A DNA stretch of 36,475 nt from Burkholderiaceae bacterium. GTDB taxonomy: Bacteria > Pseudomonadota > Gammaproteobacteria > Burkholderiales > Burkholderiaceae_D. The stretch covers positions 1 to 36,475 of the forward strand of contig JAMNXS010000025.1 of the NCBI GenBank assembly GCA_023653025.1, read 5' to 3'. Under the pieces are notes generated by a model that saw nothing but the letters and a program-made list of their open reading frames with translations, did not search any database and was not told where the DNA came from. Both the position numbers and the translations under genes were made by a program. Below are positions 7,103-15,392 of the stretch, one piece after another (position 1 is the first letter of the stretch; each line of letters opens with the position of its first letter).

Positions 7103-8362
7103 ATGACACCACTCGACTCCCCGCCGGCGCGCCGGCTCGGCAAGGCGCAGGCGCTGGCGATCGCGGCCGTGATCGCGGCCGGCGTCGGCCTCGGCGCGCT
7201 GATCCTGTCGATGGAGCCGGGCAAGCACGCCGGCGCCGACGACGACGACGGCCCGCCGGCCGCGGCCGCTCCCTCCGCTGCTACTGCCCCAGCTACCGCC
7301 GGCTCCGCGCCGCCGCCGGCCGCGGCCGGCGTGCGGCAGCAGGTTGCGATGAGCGACGCGCAGGTCAAGGCGTCCGGCATCGCCGTCGAGACCGCCGGCG
7401 CGGCGCGGATTGCGTCCATGGCCCGCTTCCCGGCCGAGATACAGCTCAACGACGACCGGACCGTGCATGTCGTTCCGCGCGTGGCCGGCATTGCCGAGTC
7501 GGTGCTGGTGTCCACCGGGCAGACGGTGCGCAAGGGACAGCTGCTGGCCGTGTTCTCGAGCCAGCTGATCTCCGAGCAGCGCAGCGCGCTGCAAATGGCG
7601 ACCAAGCGGCTCGAGCATGCGCGCTCGATCTTCGAGCGCGAGAAGCGGCTGTGGGAGCAGCGCATCACCGCCGAGCAGGACTATCTGCAGGCGCAGCACG
7701 CGATGCAGGAAGCCGAGATCGACGTCGAGAATTCGCGCCAGAAGCTGGCCGCGCTCGGGGTCGGCGGCAGCGAACGCGGCTTCAACCGCTTCGAGCTGCG
7801 CGCGCCGTACGACGGACTGGTGGTCGAGCGCAACCTGTCGATCGGCGAGGCCGTCAAGGAAGACACGCCGATCTTCACCATCGCCGACATGCGCACCGTC
7901 TGGGCCGAAGTGCATATTCCTGCGAAAGACCTGCCGCTGGTGAAGGTCGGCGACAAGGTGGCGCTGCAGGCGACGGCCTTCGATGCGCGCACCATCGGCA
8001 CCGTCGCCTTCATCGGCGCGCTGGTCGGCGAGCAGACCCGGATGGCGAAGGCGCGCATCGTGGTCGACAATCCGACAGGCCTGTGGCGCCCCGGGCTGTT
8101 CGTCAATGTCGAGGTGCGCGCGGTCGATGCCGCGGTGCCGGTCGCGGTCGATGCCGAGGCGCTGCAGACGCTGGGCACGCAGAGCGTGGTGTTCGTACGC
8201 GAGGGCGGCGGCTTCGTCGCCCGTCCGGTGACGACCGGCCGCGGTGACGGCCGCCGGCTCGAGGTGCTGCAGGGGCTCTCCGCCGGCGACCGCTACGCGG
8301 CGCGCGGCAGCTACATCATCAAGTCCGAGCTGTCGAAGCTCGCCTCCGAGGAAGGCTACTGA
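7103..8362 (+). CDS. czcB: CzcB-like periplasmic adaptor of heavy-metal RND efflux
   Basis: This 419-residue HlyD/MFP-type adaptor has an N-terminal membrane anchor (about residues 15-36) and an Asp-rich then Ala/Pro-rich linker (about 46-75). A barrel-sandwich/lipoyl half (VPRVAGIAESVLVSTGQTV) and its partner (LRAPYDGLVVERNLSIGE) surround a helical hairpin, followed by beta-barrel and membrane-proximal domains. AGGAAAG precedes the ATG. It begins 16 bp after czcC. Adaptors of this type connect the inner-membrane pump to the outer-membrane channel. The Asp run DDDD after the membrane anchor could weakly bind metal, which is speculation. Confidence 0.9.
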   Translation: MTPLDSPPARRLGKAQALAIAAVIAAGVGLGALILSMEPGKHAGADDDDGPPAAAAPSAATAPATAGSAPPPAAAGVRQQVAMSDAQVKASGIAVETAGAARIASMARFPAEIQLNDDRTVHVVPRVAGIAESVLVSTGQTVRKGQLLAVFSSQLISEQRSALQMATKRLEHARSIFEREKRLWEQRITAEQDYLQAQHAMQEAEIDVENSRQKLAALGVGGSERGFNRFELRAPYDGLVVERNLSIGEAVKEDTPIFTIADMRTVWAEVHIPAKDLPLVKVGDKVALQATAFDARTIGTVAFIGALVGEQTRMAKARIVVDNPTGLWRPGLFVNVEVRAVDAAVPVAVDAEALQTLGTQSVVFVREGGGFVARPVTTGRGDGRRLEVLQGLSAGDRYAARGSYIIKSELSKLASEEGY

Positions 8363-8381
8363 GCGGCGATGGGAAGCGACC

Positions 8382-11300
8382 ATGTTTGAGCAGCTGATCC
8401 GCTTCTCCATCGCCCAGCGCATGCTGGTGATGTTCGCCGCGCTCGGCGTGGCGCTGGTGGGGCTCTACAGCTACCAGCGGCTGCCGATCGATGCCGTGCC
8501 CGACATCACCAACGTGCAGGTGATGATCAATACCTATGCGCCCGGCTACTCGCCGCTGGAGGCCGAGCAGCGCATCACCTACCCAGTCGAGACCGCGATG
8601 GCCGGCCTGCCCGGGCTGCAGCAGACGCGCTCGCTGTCGCGTTATGGCCTGTCGCAGGTGACCGTGATCTTCGACGAGGGCACCGACATCTATTTCGCGC
8701 GCCAGCTGGTCAACGAGCGCGTGACGCAGGTGCGCGACCGGCTGCCGGCGGGCCTGACGCCGGAGATGGGGCCGATCGCCACCGGCCTCGGCGAGATCTA
8801 TCTGTGGACGGTCGTGGCCGACCCCGGCGCGACCAAGCCGGACGGCACGCCCTACACGCCGACCGACCTGCGCGAGATCCAGGACTGGGTCATCAAGCCG
8901 CAGCTGCGCAACGTGCGCGGCGTGACCGAGATCAATTCGATCGGCGGCTACGTCAAGGAATACCAGATCGCTCCCGACCCCGACCGCCTGGCCGCGCTCG
9001 GCATCGCGATCGGCGACCTGCTGGCGGCGGTCGACCGCAACAACCAGAACGCCGGCGCCGGCTACATCGAAAAGCGCGGCGAGCAGTACCTGGTGCGGGC
9101 GCCGGGACAGGTGCGCACGACCGAAGATATCCGCGACATCGTCATCAAGCACTCGGGCGGGGTGCCGGTGCGCGTGCGCGACGTGGCCGAGGTCGGCATC
9201 GGGCGCGAGCTGCGCACCGGCGCGGCCACCGAGGACGGGCGCGAGGTCGTGCTCGGCACGGTATTCATGCTGATGGGCGAGAACAGCCGCACCGTGTCGC
9301 AGGCGGTCGATCGCAAGATGGTCGAGATCAACCGCAACCTGCCGGCCGGCGTGCGCGCCATCACCGTCTACGACCGCACCCATTTGGTCGACAAGGCGAT
9401 CGCAACGGTGTCGACCAACCTGCTCGAGGGCGCGGTGCTGGTGATCGCGGTGCTGTTCTACTTCCTCGGCAACCTGCGCGCGGCGCTGATCACGGCCGCC
9501 GTGATCCCGCTGTCGATGATGTTCACGCTGACCGGCATGGTGCAGTACAAGGTCAGCGCCAACCTGATGAGCCTGGGCGCGCTGGACTTCGGCATCATCG
9601 TCGACGGCGCGGTCGTGATCGTCGAGAACTGCATCCGGCGCCTTGCGCATGCGCAGCAGCAGGCCGGGCGCATGCTGACCCGCGACGAGCGCTTCGCCGA
9701 GGTGTTCGAGGCGGCGCGCGAATCGCGCCGGCCGCTGCTGTTCGGCCAGTTCATCATCATGGTGGTCTATTTGCCGCTGTTCACGCTCTCCGGCATCGAG
9801 GGCAAGATGTTCCACCCGATGGCCTTTACCGTGGTGGCGGCGCTGCTGGGCGCGATGCTGCTGTCGGTGACCTTCGTGCCGGCCGCGGTCGCGATGTTTG
9901 TCACCGGCCGCGTGTCGGAAAAGGAAAACGCGCTGATGGCCGCCGCTCGGCGCGCCTACCTGCCGCTATATCGCTGGACGATGGCCTCGAAGGCGCTGGT
10001 GCTGACCGTCTCGGCGGTCGTGGTCGTGCTGTGCGCGCTGCTGGCCACGCGGTTGGGCAGCGAGTTCGTCCCCAACCTGAACGAGGGTGACTTGGCCTTC
10101 CAGACCATACGCGCGCCCGGCGTCAGCCTGTCGCAGGCGGTCGAGATGCAGCAGCATATCGAGACCACGCTGAAGGCGAAGTTCCCCGAGATCGAGCGCG
10201 TCTTCACCCGCATCGGCACGGCCGAGATTGCCACTGACCCGATGCCGCCCAGCCTGTCCGACGGCTACATCATGCTCAAGCCGGCAGACCAGTGGCCCGA
10301 GCCGCGCAAGACGCGCGACGAGCTGCTGGAGGCGATACAGCAGACGGTCTGGCAGATCCCGGGCAACAACTATGATTTCTCGCAGCCGATCCAGCTGCGC
10401 TTCAACGAATTGATCTCCGGCGTGCGCAGCGATGTGGCGGTGAAGATTTTCGGCGACGACATGGACCAGCTGCACCGGCTCGGCGAGGAGGTGGCGGCGC
10501 GCCTGCAGCGCGTCGAAGGCGCGTCGGAGGTGAAGGTCGAGCAGACCACCGGCCTGCCGGTGCTGAGCGTGGCCATCGACCGCCAGAAGGCCGCGCGCTA
10601 CGGCCTCAACGTGGCCGACATCCAGGACGTGGTGGCAGCCGCCGTCGGCGGCAGCAGCGCCGGCACCCTGTTCGAGGGCGACCGCCGCTTCGACATCGTG
10701 GTGCGCCTGCCGGAATCGCTGCGCACCGACATCGACGCGATCCGCCGGCTGCCGCTGAACCTGCCGGCCGGCGCCGGCGGCCGCACCGGCTTCATCCGGC
10801 TCTCGGAGGTGGCCAGCCTGTCGGTCGCGCCGGGGCCGAACCAAATCAGCCGCGAGAACGGCAAGCGGCGCGTGGTCGTGACGGCCAACGTGCGCGGGCG
10901 CGACGTCGGCTCCTTTGTCGCGGAGGCGGCCGCGACGATGAACGACCTGCGGCTGCCGACCGGCTACTGGACCAGCTGGGGCGGCACCTTCGAGAACCTG
11001 CAGTCGGCCGCGCAGCGGCTCAAGCTGGTGGTGCCGGCCGCGCTGTTCTTGGTGTTCGTGCTGCTGTACGCGGTGTTCGGCAACCTGAAGGACGGGCTGC
11101 TGGTGTTTACCGGCATTCCGTTCGCACTGACCGGCGGCGTGCTGGCGCTGTGGCTGCGCGACATACCGCTGTCGATCTCGGCGGTGGTCGGCTTCATCGC
11201 GCTCTCCGGCGTGGCCGTGCTCAACGGCCTGGTGCTGATCAGCTTCATCCGCAACCTGTCCGAGCAGGGGCATGGGTTGGCCGACGCCGTGCGCGAGGGC

Positions 11301-11543
11301 ACGATGACCCGTCTGCGTCCGGTGCTGATGACGGCGCTGGTGGCTTCGCTGGGCTTCTTGCCGATGGCGCTGGCGACCGGCACCGGCGCCGAAGTGCAGC
11401 GGCCGCTGGCGACCGTCGTCATCGGCGGCATCCTGTCATCGACCGCGCTCACGCTGCTGGTGCTGCCGCTACTGTATGCGTTGGTGCACGGACGCCGTGC
11501 CGCCCGCGTGCCGGCGTCTACTGCCCCTCGAGCGCCGGGGTAG
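8382..11543 (+). CDS. czcA: CzcA-like heavy-metal RND pump
   Basis: This 1053-residue inner-membrane proton/cation antiporter has the full RND length and twelve expected membrane segments. The fourth-segment signature DFGIIVDGAVVIVEN places D402, D408 and E415 at the same numbers as the proton-relay residues known from Cupriavidus CzcA. This form (DFGx3DGA) belongs to the divalent-cation group (Zn, Co, Cd, Ni) rather than the Cu/Ag CusA group. The start at 8382 was taken from the conserved MFEQLIRFSIAQR beginning, which follows the czcB stop by 19 bp. The last 26 bp overlap the 3' end of the convergent 91-aa gene. No metal-responsive regulator is visible next to the operon. Confidence 0.95.
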   Translation: MFEQLIRFSIAQRMLVMFAALGVALVGLYSYQRLPIDAVPDITNVQVMINTYAPGYSPLEAEQRITYPVETAMAGLPGLQQTRSLSRYGLSQVTVIFDEGTDIYFARQLVNERVTQVRDRLPAGLTPEMGPIATGLGEIYLWTVVADPGATKPDGTPYTPTDLREIQDWVIKPQLRNVRGVTEINSIGGYVKEYQIAPDPDRLAALGIAIGDLLAAVDRNNQNAGAGYIEKRGEQYLVRAPGQVRTTEDIRDIVIKHSGGVPVRVRDVAEVGIGRELRTGAATEDGREVVLGTVFMLMGENSRTVSQAVDRKMVEINRNLPAGVRAITVYDRTHLVDKAIATVSTNLLEGAVLVIAVLFYFLGNLRAALITAAVIPLSMMFTLTGMVQYKVSANLMSLGALDFGIIVDGAVVIVENCIRRLAHAQQQAGRMLTRDERFAEVFEAARESRRPLLFGQFIIMVVYLPLFTLSGIEGKMFHPMAFTVVAALLGAMLLSVTFVPAAVAMFVTGRVSEKENALMAAARRAYLPLYRWTMASKALVLTVSAVVVVLCALLATRLGSEFVPNLNEGDLAFQTIRAPGVSLSQAVEMQQHIETTLKAKFPEIERVFTRIGTAEIATDPMPPSLSDGYIMLKPADQWPEPRKTRDELLEAIQQTVWQIPGNNYDFSQPIQLRFNELISGVRSDVAVKIFGDDMDQLHRLGEEVAARLQRVEGASEVKVEQTTGLPVLSVAIDRQKAARYGLNVADIQDVVAAAVGGSSAGTLFEGDRRFDIVVRLPESLRTDIDAIRRLPLNLPAGAGGRTGFIRLSEVASLSVAPGPNQISRENGKRRVVVTANVRGRDVGSFVAEAAATMNDLRLPTGYWTSWGGTFENLQSAAQRLKLVVPAALFLVFVLLYAVFGNLKDGLLVFTGIPFALTGGVLALWLRDIPLSISAVVGFIALSGVAVLNGLVLISFIRNLSEQGHGLADAVREGTMTRLRPVLMTALVASLGFLPMALATGTGAEVQRPLATVVIGGILSSTALTLLVLPLLYALVHGRRAARVPASTAPRAPG

Positions 11544-11793
11544 CCGGGGCCGCTTCCGCGGTCACCGCCGGAGCCGGCGCGGCGCGCGGCGGCACGAACT
11601 GCCGCATCTGCAGCGAGCGGGCGGTTTTCTCGCCCAGCTCGGTTAGCGTGTAGACCCCGCGCAGCGGACGCAGGTAACCGGTGCGGATCAGGTTGTCGAT
11701 CTGGCGTTCGCGTCCGCTGACCTCGGACATCACGCCCTGTGTCTCGAACAGGTCGACGATCAGCTGTATATCGGAAAGCGACAGGATGTGCAT
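11518..11793 (-). CDS. Small predicted winged-helix-like protein, convergent with czcA
   Basis: This gene encodes 91 residues. Residues 1-68 look like a small helical fold with a helix-turn-wing pattern (SDIQLIVDLFETQG, RQIDNLIRTGYLRPL, YTLTELGEKTARSL), similar to transcription-regulator or ribosome-associated winged helices. The tail is Ala/Pro-rich and disordered. A strong GGAGG lies 7 nt before the ATG at 11793, good evidence that it is real. The 3' end overlaps the end of czcA by 26 bp on the opposite strand. No named family is recognised, and a role in regulating the efflux genes is only a positional guess. Confidence 0.72.
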   Translation of the reverse strand: MHILSLSDIQLIVDLFETQGVMSEVSGRERQIDNLIRTGYLRPLRGVYTLTELGEKTARSLQMRQFVPPRAAPAPAVTAEAAPATPALEGQ

Positions 11794-11992
11794 GGCATCC
11801 TCCGGTAGGGTTGATTCAATCTTGCCAACAGTAGCGGCGCTTGCCTGGCGATGCCGCGGCGTTGGCGTTCTGTCGGCCGATTATAGTTCAGGCACCGGAC
11901 CGCGCTGCACGGCGGCGGCGGCCGTTACCGCTGTTACGGCGGCGCGGATTGCAGGATAATAAGTGCGTTCCCTTCACCATGGAATGCGCGAG

Positions 11993-12376
11993 ATGACCGC
12001 CATCGGCACCTCTTCCGACCAGTACCAGCAACGCGATCCGGCGCTGACCACCTACCGCCGGAATGCGGCCGCGCCGACGCTGGCGCAGGCAATGACGGAG
12101 CGCTCGGAAGACAGGCGCAAGGCCGCCGTGGTCGCGTCGCGCCAGGCCGAGAGCAGGGGCGTGGAGGGCAGGGCTGTCGAGCGCCGGCCCGCCGCCGAAG
12201 CAAGGCCGCTTGCCGACCCCGCCGGCTCCGTCGGTCCCGTCGGCCTCCGATCGGCCGAACCCGTCACGCCGCAGCGCGTCGTGCACGAACTCTACGCGCC
12301 GCCGTCGCGGCTGAAGCGCGAGCATGACGATCGCCACGCGCTGATCACCGGCGGCACCATCGACCTGCGCGCCTGA
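11993..12376 (+). CDS. Hypothetical protein, polar and probably disordered
   Basis: This gene encodes 127 residues rich in Ala, Arg and Pro with no hydrophobic segment and no motif I recognise. Third codon positions are G/C-rich as in neighbouring real genes, and the plus-strand frame has no better competitor. The start at 11993 is preceded by a modest GGA; an upstream in-frame ATG at 11972 is possible. It stands alone between the 91-aa minus-strand gene and the convergent GGDEF-EAL gene. The function is unknown, and it might not be translated. Confidence 0.5.
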   Translation: MTAIGTSSDQYQQRDPALTTYRRNAAAPTLAQAMTERSEDRRKAAVVASRQAESRGVEGRAVERRPAAEARPLADPAGSVGPVGLRSAEPVTPQRVVHELYAPPSRLKREHDDRHALITGGTIDLRA

Positions 12377-12431
12377 ACGAGGGCAGGGCCGCTCGCCGTC
12401 AGGCGCGGCCTGGCCCGAACTTTTCCGCCTG

Positions 12432-12483
12432 GACTTTCTCCCTAGACTTTCTCCCTAGACTTTCCGCCTAGACTTTCTCGCCC
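12432..12483. repeat. Four 13-bp tandem repeats spanning the stop codon of a GGDEF-EAL gene
   Basis: The unit GACTTTCTCCCTA repeats with an exact 13-bp period starting at 12432, 12445, 12458 and 12471, with small variations (GACTTTCCGCCTA in the third). On the coding strand the unit reads as the last codons Glu-Lys-Val-stop plus linker, so three further in-line copies of the gene's end follow its stop at 12468. Slippage could alter copy number without changing the protein, because the first copy already stops translation. Confidence 0.85.
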
Positions 12484-15110
12484 AGGCGCTCGACCAGCGC
12501 ATCGATCGCCATCGGTTTTCCGAACAGATAGCCCTGAAACATCCGGCATCCGCTCTTTTCCAGAAAAGCCCGCTGCGCCTCGGTCTCCACGCCCTCGGCA
12601 AGGACGGCGATCTGCAAGCTGTCGCAGAGCGCGATGATGGTATGGACAATGGCCGCATCGCGCGGCTCGCCCGGCAAGTCCCTGACGAAGGCCTGGTCGA
12701 TCTTGATCTGGTCGAAGGGCAGCTGCTTCAGGTAGGCGAGGCATGAATAGCCGGTGCCGAAGTCGTCGAGCGAGAAACTGATGCCCCGCTGCCGCAGCTG
12801 CGCCATCTTGGCCGAGATCGAGCCGATGTCCTGCGCGAAAATGGATTCGGTCAGCTCCAGCTTCAGCCGCGACGGATCGGCGCCGGTGTCGCGCAGCGCC
12901 GACTCGACCGTACTGACGAAGTCCTGCTGCAGGAACTGGCGCGCACTGACATTGACCGAGATGCCGGCGCCGGCCGCAGCGGAATAGCTGCCGAGGCCGG
13001 CCAGCGTCGCGCAGGCTTCGTACATGACCCAGCGGCCGAGCTCGACGATGAAGTTGTCCTTCTCCGCCACCGGAATGAAGCGCGACGGCGGCACCTCGCC
13101 CAGGGTCGGATGCTGCCAGCGCAGCAGCGCTTCGGCGCCGATGATGCGGCCCTCGCTGTCGACCTGCGGCTGGAAGGCAAGACGAAGCTGCCGGCGGTGG
13201 ATGCTCTGCCGCAGCTCCGCCTCGAAGCTCGACAGTTCCAGCAGGCTGGCCTGCAGGTCGGCGTCGAAATAGCGGTAGACGTTGCCGCCGTCGGCCTTCG
13301 CGCGATACATCGCCGAGTCGGCCTGGCCGAGCAGCGCGTCGGCCGTCAGCGGCTCGTCGCGGAACAGCGTAACGCCGAGGCTGGCGCCGCCGTGAAACTC
13401 GTGGCCGTCCATGCTGAACGGCGCGTGGAAAGCCTCGAGTACCTTGCCTGCGATGACGGCCACTTCCTGCGCAGCGCGGTCGCGCTCGGGCCCAAGGTTC
13501 TGCACGAGGATGACGAACTCGTCGCCGCCGAGCCGCGCCACGGTGTCGCTGGCGCGCATGGATTGCTTCATCCGCCGGGCTGCCTGCATCAGCATCTGGT
13601 CGCCGACGCTGTGGCCCCACATGTCGTTGACGGCCTTGAAACCGTCGAGGTCGATGAAGACCAGCGCACCGTACTGCAGGCTGCGCGCGCTGGCGGCCAT
13701 CGCCTGGCGGATGCGGTCGTGCAGCAGCTTGCGGTTTTCCAGCCCGGTGAGCGGATCGTAGTAGGCGAGGTACTCGATCTGCGCCTCAGCTTCCTTGCGG
13801 GCGGTGATGTCGGCATTGGTGCCGATCATCCGCATCTCGCCGCCGCCGGGCGTGGCTGGCATGGCCTTGCCGCGCGCGAGCAGCCAGCGCCAGCTGCCGT
13901 CCTTGCAGCGTATCCGGTATTCCTGCACGAACTCCGGCGTGCGGCCGTCGAGGTGGGCAGTGACCGCCTGCAGCACGCGCTCCTTGTCCTCCGGATGGAC
14001 CAGTTCGCCCCATTCGTCGATATGGCCGCGCAGGTCGCCCTCGGCAAAGCCAAGCATGGATTTCCAGCGCTGGCTGTAGAACACCTTGCCGGAGCTCATG
14101 TCCCAATCCCACAGCCCGTCGCCCGATCCCTCGATCGCATAGCGCCAGCGTGCTTCGCTCTCGCGCTGGGCCTGTTCGGCCTCGGCGCGCGAGCGGCGTT
14201 CGGTTTCGAGTTCCTTGCGGATTTGCTGTACTTCGACGATGTCGGGCGCAGGCTGCTCCTGCCGGGTCAGGCTGAGCAAAGCCTGGTACAGCCGTTGCCC
14301 GGTGCGCCGGCCGAGATAGCCGCTGATGGCCAGCGCGGCGGCGATCATGATCAGCGCCCAGGCCAGGGTCTCGCTCTGGCGCTGGTAGAAAACCAGCGGC
14401 GTGATGCCGATGACGACGTCCCAGCCGGCCATGTCGGACCGGCTGCGCCATTGCAGCACGCCGAGCGCCGCGTCGTCGCCGGGCAGGCTGGCAATCGGTA
14501 CGCCGCTGCCGTCGATCACCCTCAGCTGCCAGCCGGCCGGCAGCGCCTGGCGCGCCATCACCTGCTGAATAGGCCGGGTGTCGATGGTGTTGAGCAGTAC
14601 GCCCCAGGTCGCGCCGCCGCGCCGCAGCGGCACCGCCACCGCGATCAGTCGCGTGCCCGTGGACGGCACGACGAAGCTGTCGCCGACGACCGGCTTGCCG
14701 CCGGCTATCGCCAGCGGGGCGGCCGCCCGGCCCGCCGGTTTCGGCAGCTGCTCCGGCTGCAGCTGCCCGAGCGGGACGCGCGTGTTGAACATCGGATGCA
14801 GCTCGCGGTCGGCCAGCAGCACGCGGCCGCCGAAATGCCGCTCGAAGGCCTGGGCCTCGCGGTACAGCAGAGGCAGGTTGAGCGGATCGGTGAACGGCGA
14901 GTCGGCCAGCGTCTGCAAGCCGGCCACGCGCGAGCGCAGGTCGGCGTCGAGCGCATTGCGCAGGTTGTCGGCGATTTGCTGCACGCGCCGCTCGGACGCG
15001 GCATTGATGTCATGCACCCGCACCAGCGCAATCGCCACGGCCAGCAGCAGCAGCGGGATCACGCACAGCAGCATCATGCGCGTGATCAGCGAGCTCAGGG
15101 TATTTCGCAT
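12468..15110 (-). CDS. Membrane sensor with PAS, diguanylate cyclase (GGDEF) and phosphodiesterase (EAL) domains
   Basis: This 880-residue protein has an N-terminal membrane helix (about 10-30), a periplasmic sensor region of about 220 residues (Cache-like by layout), a second helix (about 255-275), a short coiled coil, a PAS/PAC domain (about 325-440), GGDEF and EAL. The cyclase motif is an intact LGGDEF near residue 528 with an I-site RASD exactly five residues before it. The EAL domain retains EALLRW, NVSARQ, ELTES, DDFGTG, KIDQ, AEGVET and QGYLFG, so both activities look possible. It would make or degrade c-di-GMP in response to a periplasmic or PAS signal. The ATG at 15110 has only a weak ribosome site, and a terminator-like hairpin lies in its leader. 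Confidence 0.93.
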   Translation of the reverse strand: MRNTLSSLITRMMLLCVIPLLLLAVAIALVRVHDINAASERRVQQIADNLRNALDADLRSRVAGLQTLADSPFTDPLNLPLLYREAQAFERHFGGRVLLADRELHPMFNTRVPLGQLQPEQLPKPAGRAAAPLAIAGGKPVVGDSFVVPSTGTRLIAVAVPLRRGGATWGVLLNTIDTRPIQQVMARQALPAGWQLRVIDGSGVPIASLPGDDAALGVLQWRSRSDMAGWDVVIGITPLVFYQRQSETLAWALIMIAAALAISGYLGRRTGQRLYQALLSLTRQEQPAPDIVEVQQIRKELETERRSRAEAEQAQRESEARWRYAIEGSGDGLWDWDMSSGKVFYSQRWKSMLGFAEGDLRGHIDEWGELVHPEDKERVLQAVTAHLDGRTPEFVQEYRIRCKDGSWRWLLARGKAMPATPGGGEMRMIGTNADITARKEAEAQIEYLAYYDPLTGLENRKLLHDRIRQAMAASARSLQYGALVFIDLDGFKAVNDMWGHSVGDQMLMQAARRMKQSMRASDTVARLGGDEFVILVQNLGPERDRAAQEVAVIAGKVLEAFHAPFSMDGHEFHGGASLGVTLFRDEPLTADALLGQADSAMYRAKADGGNVYRYFDADLQASLLELSSFEAELRQSIHRRQLRLAFQPQVDSEGRIIGAEALLRWQHPTLGEVPPSRFIPVAEKDNFIVELGRWVMYEACATLAGLGSYSAAAGAGISVNVSARQFLQQDFVSTVESALRDTGADPSRLKLELTESIFAQDIGSISAKMAQLRQRGISFSLDDFGTGYSCLAYLKQLPFDQIKIDQAFVRDLPGEPRDAAIVHTIIALCDSLQIAVLAEGVETEAQRAFLEKSGCRMFQGYLFGKPMAIDALVERLGEKV

Positions 15111-15131
15111 CGGGCTGTCTCGGGTCGGTCG

Positions 15132-15162
15132 AAAAAAAATTTCCGCCGCCGGCTCGCGGCGG
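15132..15162 (-). promoter_or_regulatory. Terminator-like hairpin in the leader of the GGDEF-EAL gene
   Basis: Read on the minus strand, a 7-bp GC stem (15156-15162 pairing with 15143-15149, 6-nt loop) is followed by AAA and then eight T residues (15139-15132). It ends 22 bp upstream of the ATG at 15110. A hairpin plus T-run here could cause premature termination, i.e. attenuation. It could also stop antisense transcripts from within the divergent aminotransferase region. No recognisable c-di-GMP riboswitch core is visible upstream. Confidence 0.5.
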
Positions 15163-15392
15163 CTGGATGGCCGCCGCGCGGCAGTGGAACGACAGGATAA
15201 TTGCCCAAATTAAAACTATTGCCGAGAATAAAGCGCCTGTTTGTTGTCCATTCTCAAATCCGGCGTGTCCGGCGACCCCAAAAAGTTTCCTGAAGAAATG
15301 AAATGGCCGCTGTTGCGGTCGTGGATGCGCGTGGCAGTAAAATTGTGCTGTTGTCGATCACGGCCGCCCGGCCCGGACCAGAGGACGCTTCG

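Noticed and set aside
8382-11543. CusA-type copper/silver specificity for the RND pump
   Set aside because: The fourth-segment motif is DFGx3DGA, the divalent metal type, and no methionine clusters were seen.
11888-12337. Minus-strand frame opposite the 127-aa hypothetical
   Set aside because: Arg/Ala-rich shadow with no ribosome site; the plus frame has a better start and similar codon use to real genes.
15111-15392. c-di-GMP riboswitch (GEMM) in the spacer between GGDEF-EAL and aminotransferase genes
   Set aside because: No conserved GEMM core or paired helices could be found on either strand; only the terminator-like hairpin stands out.
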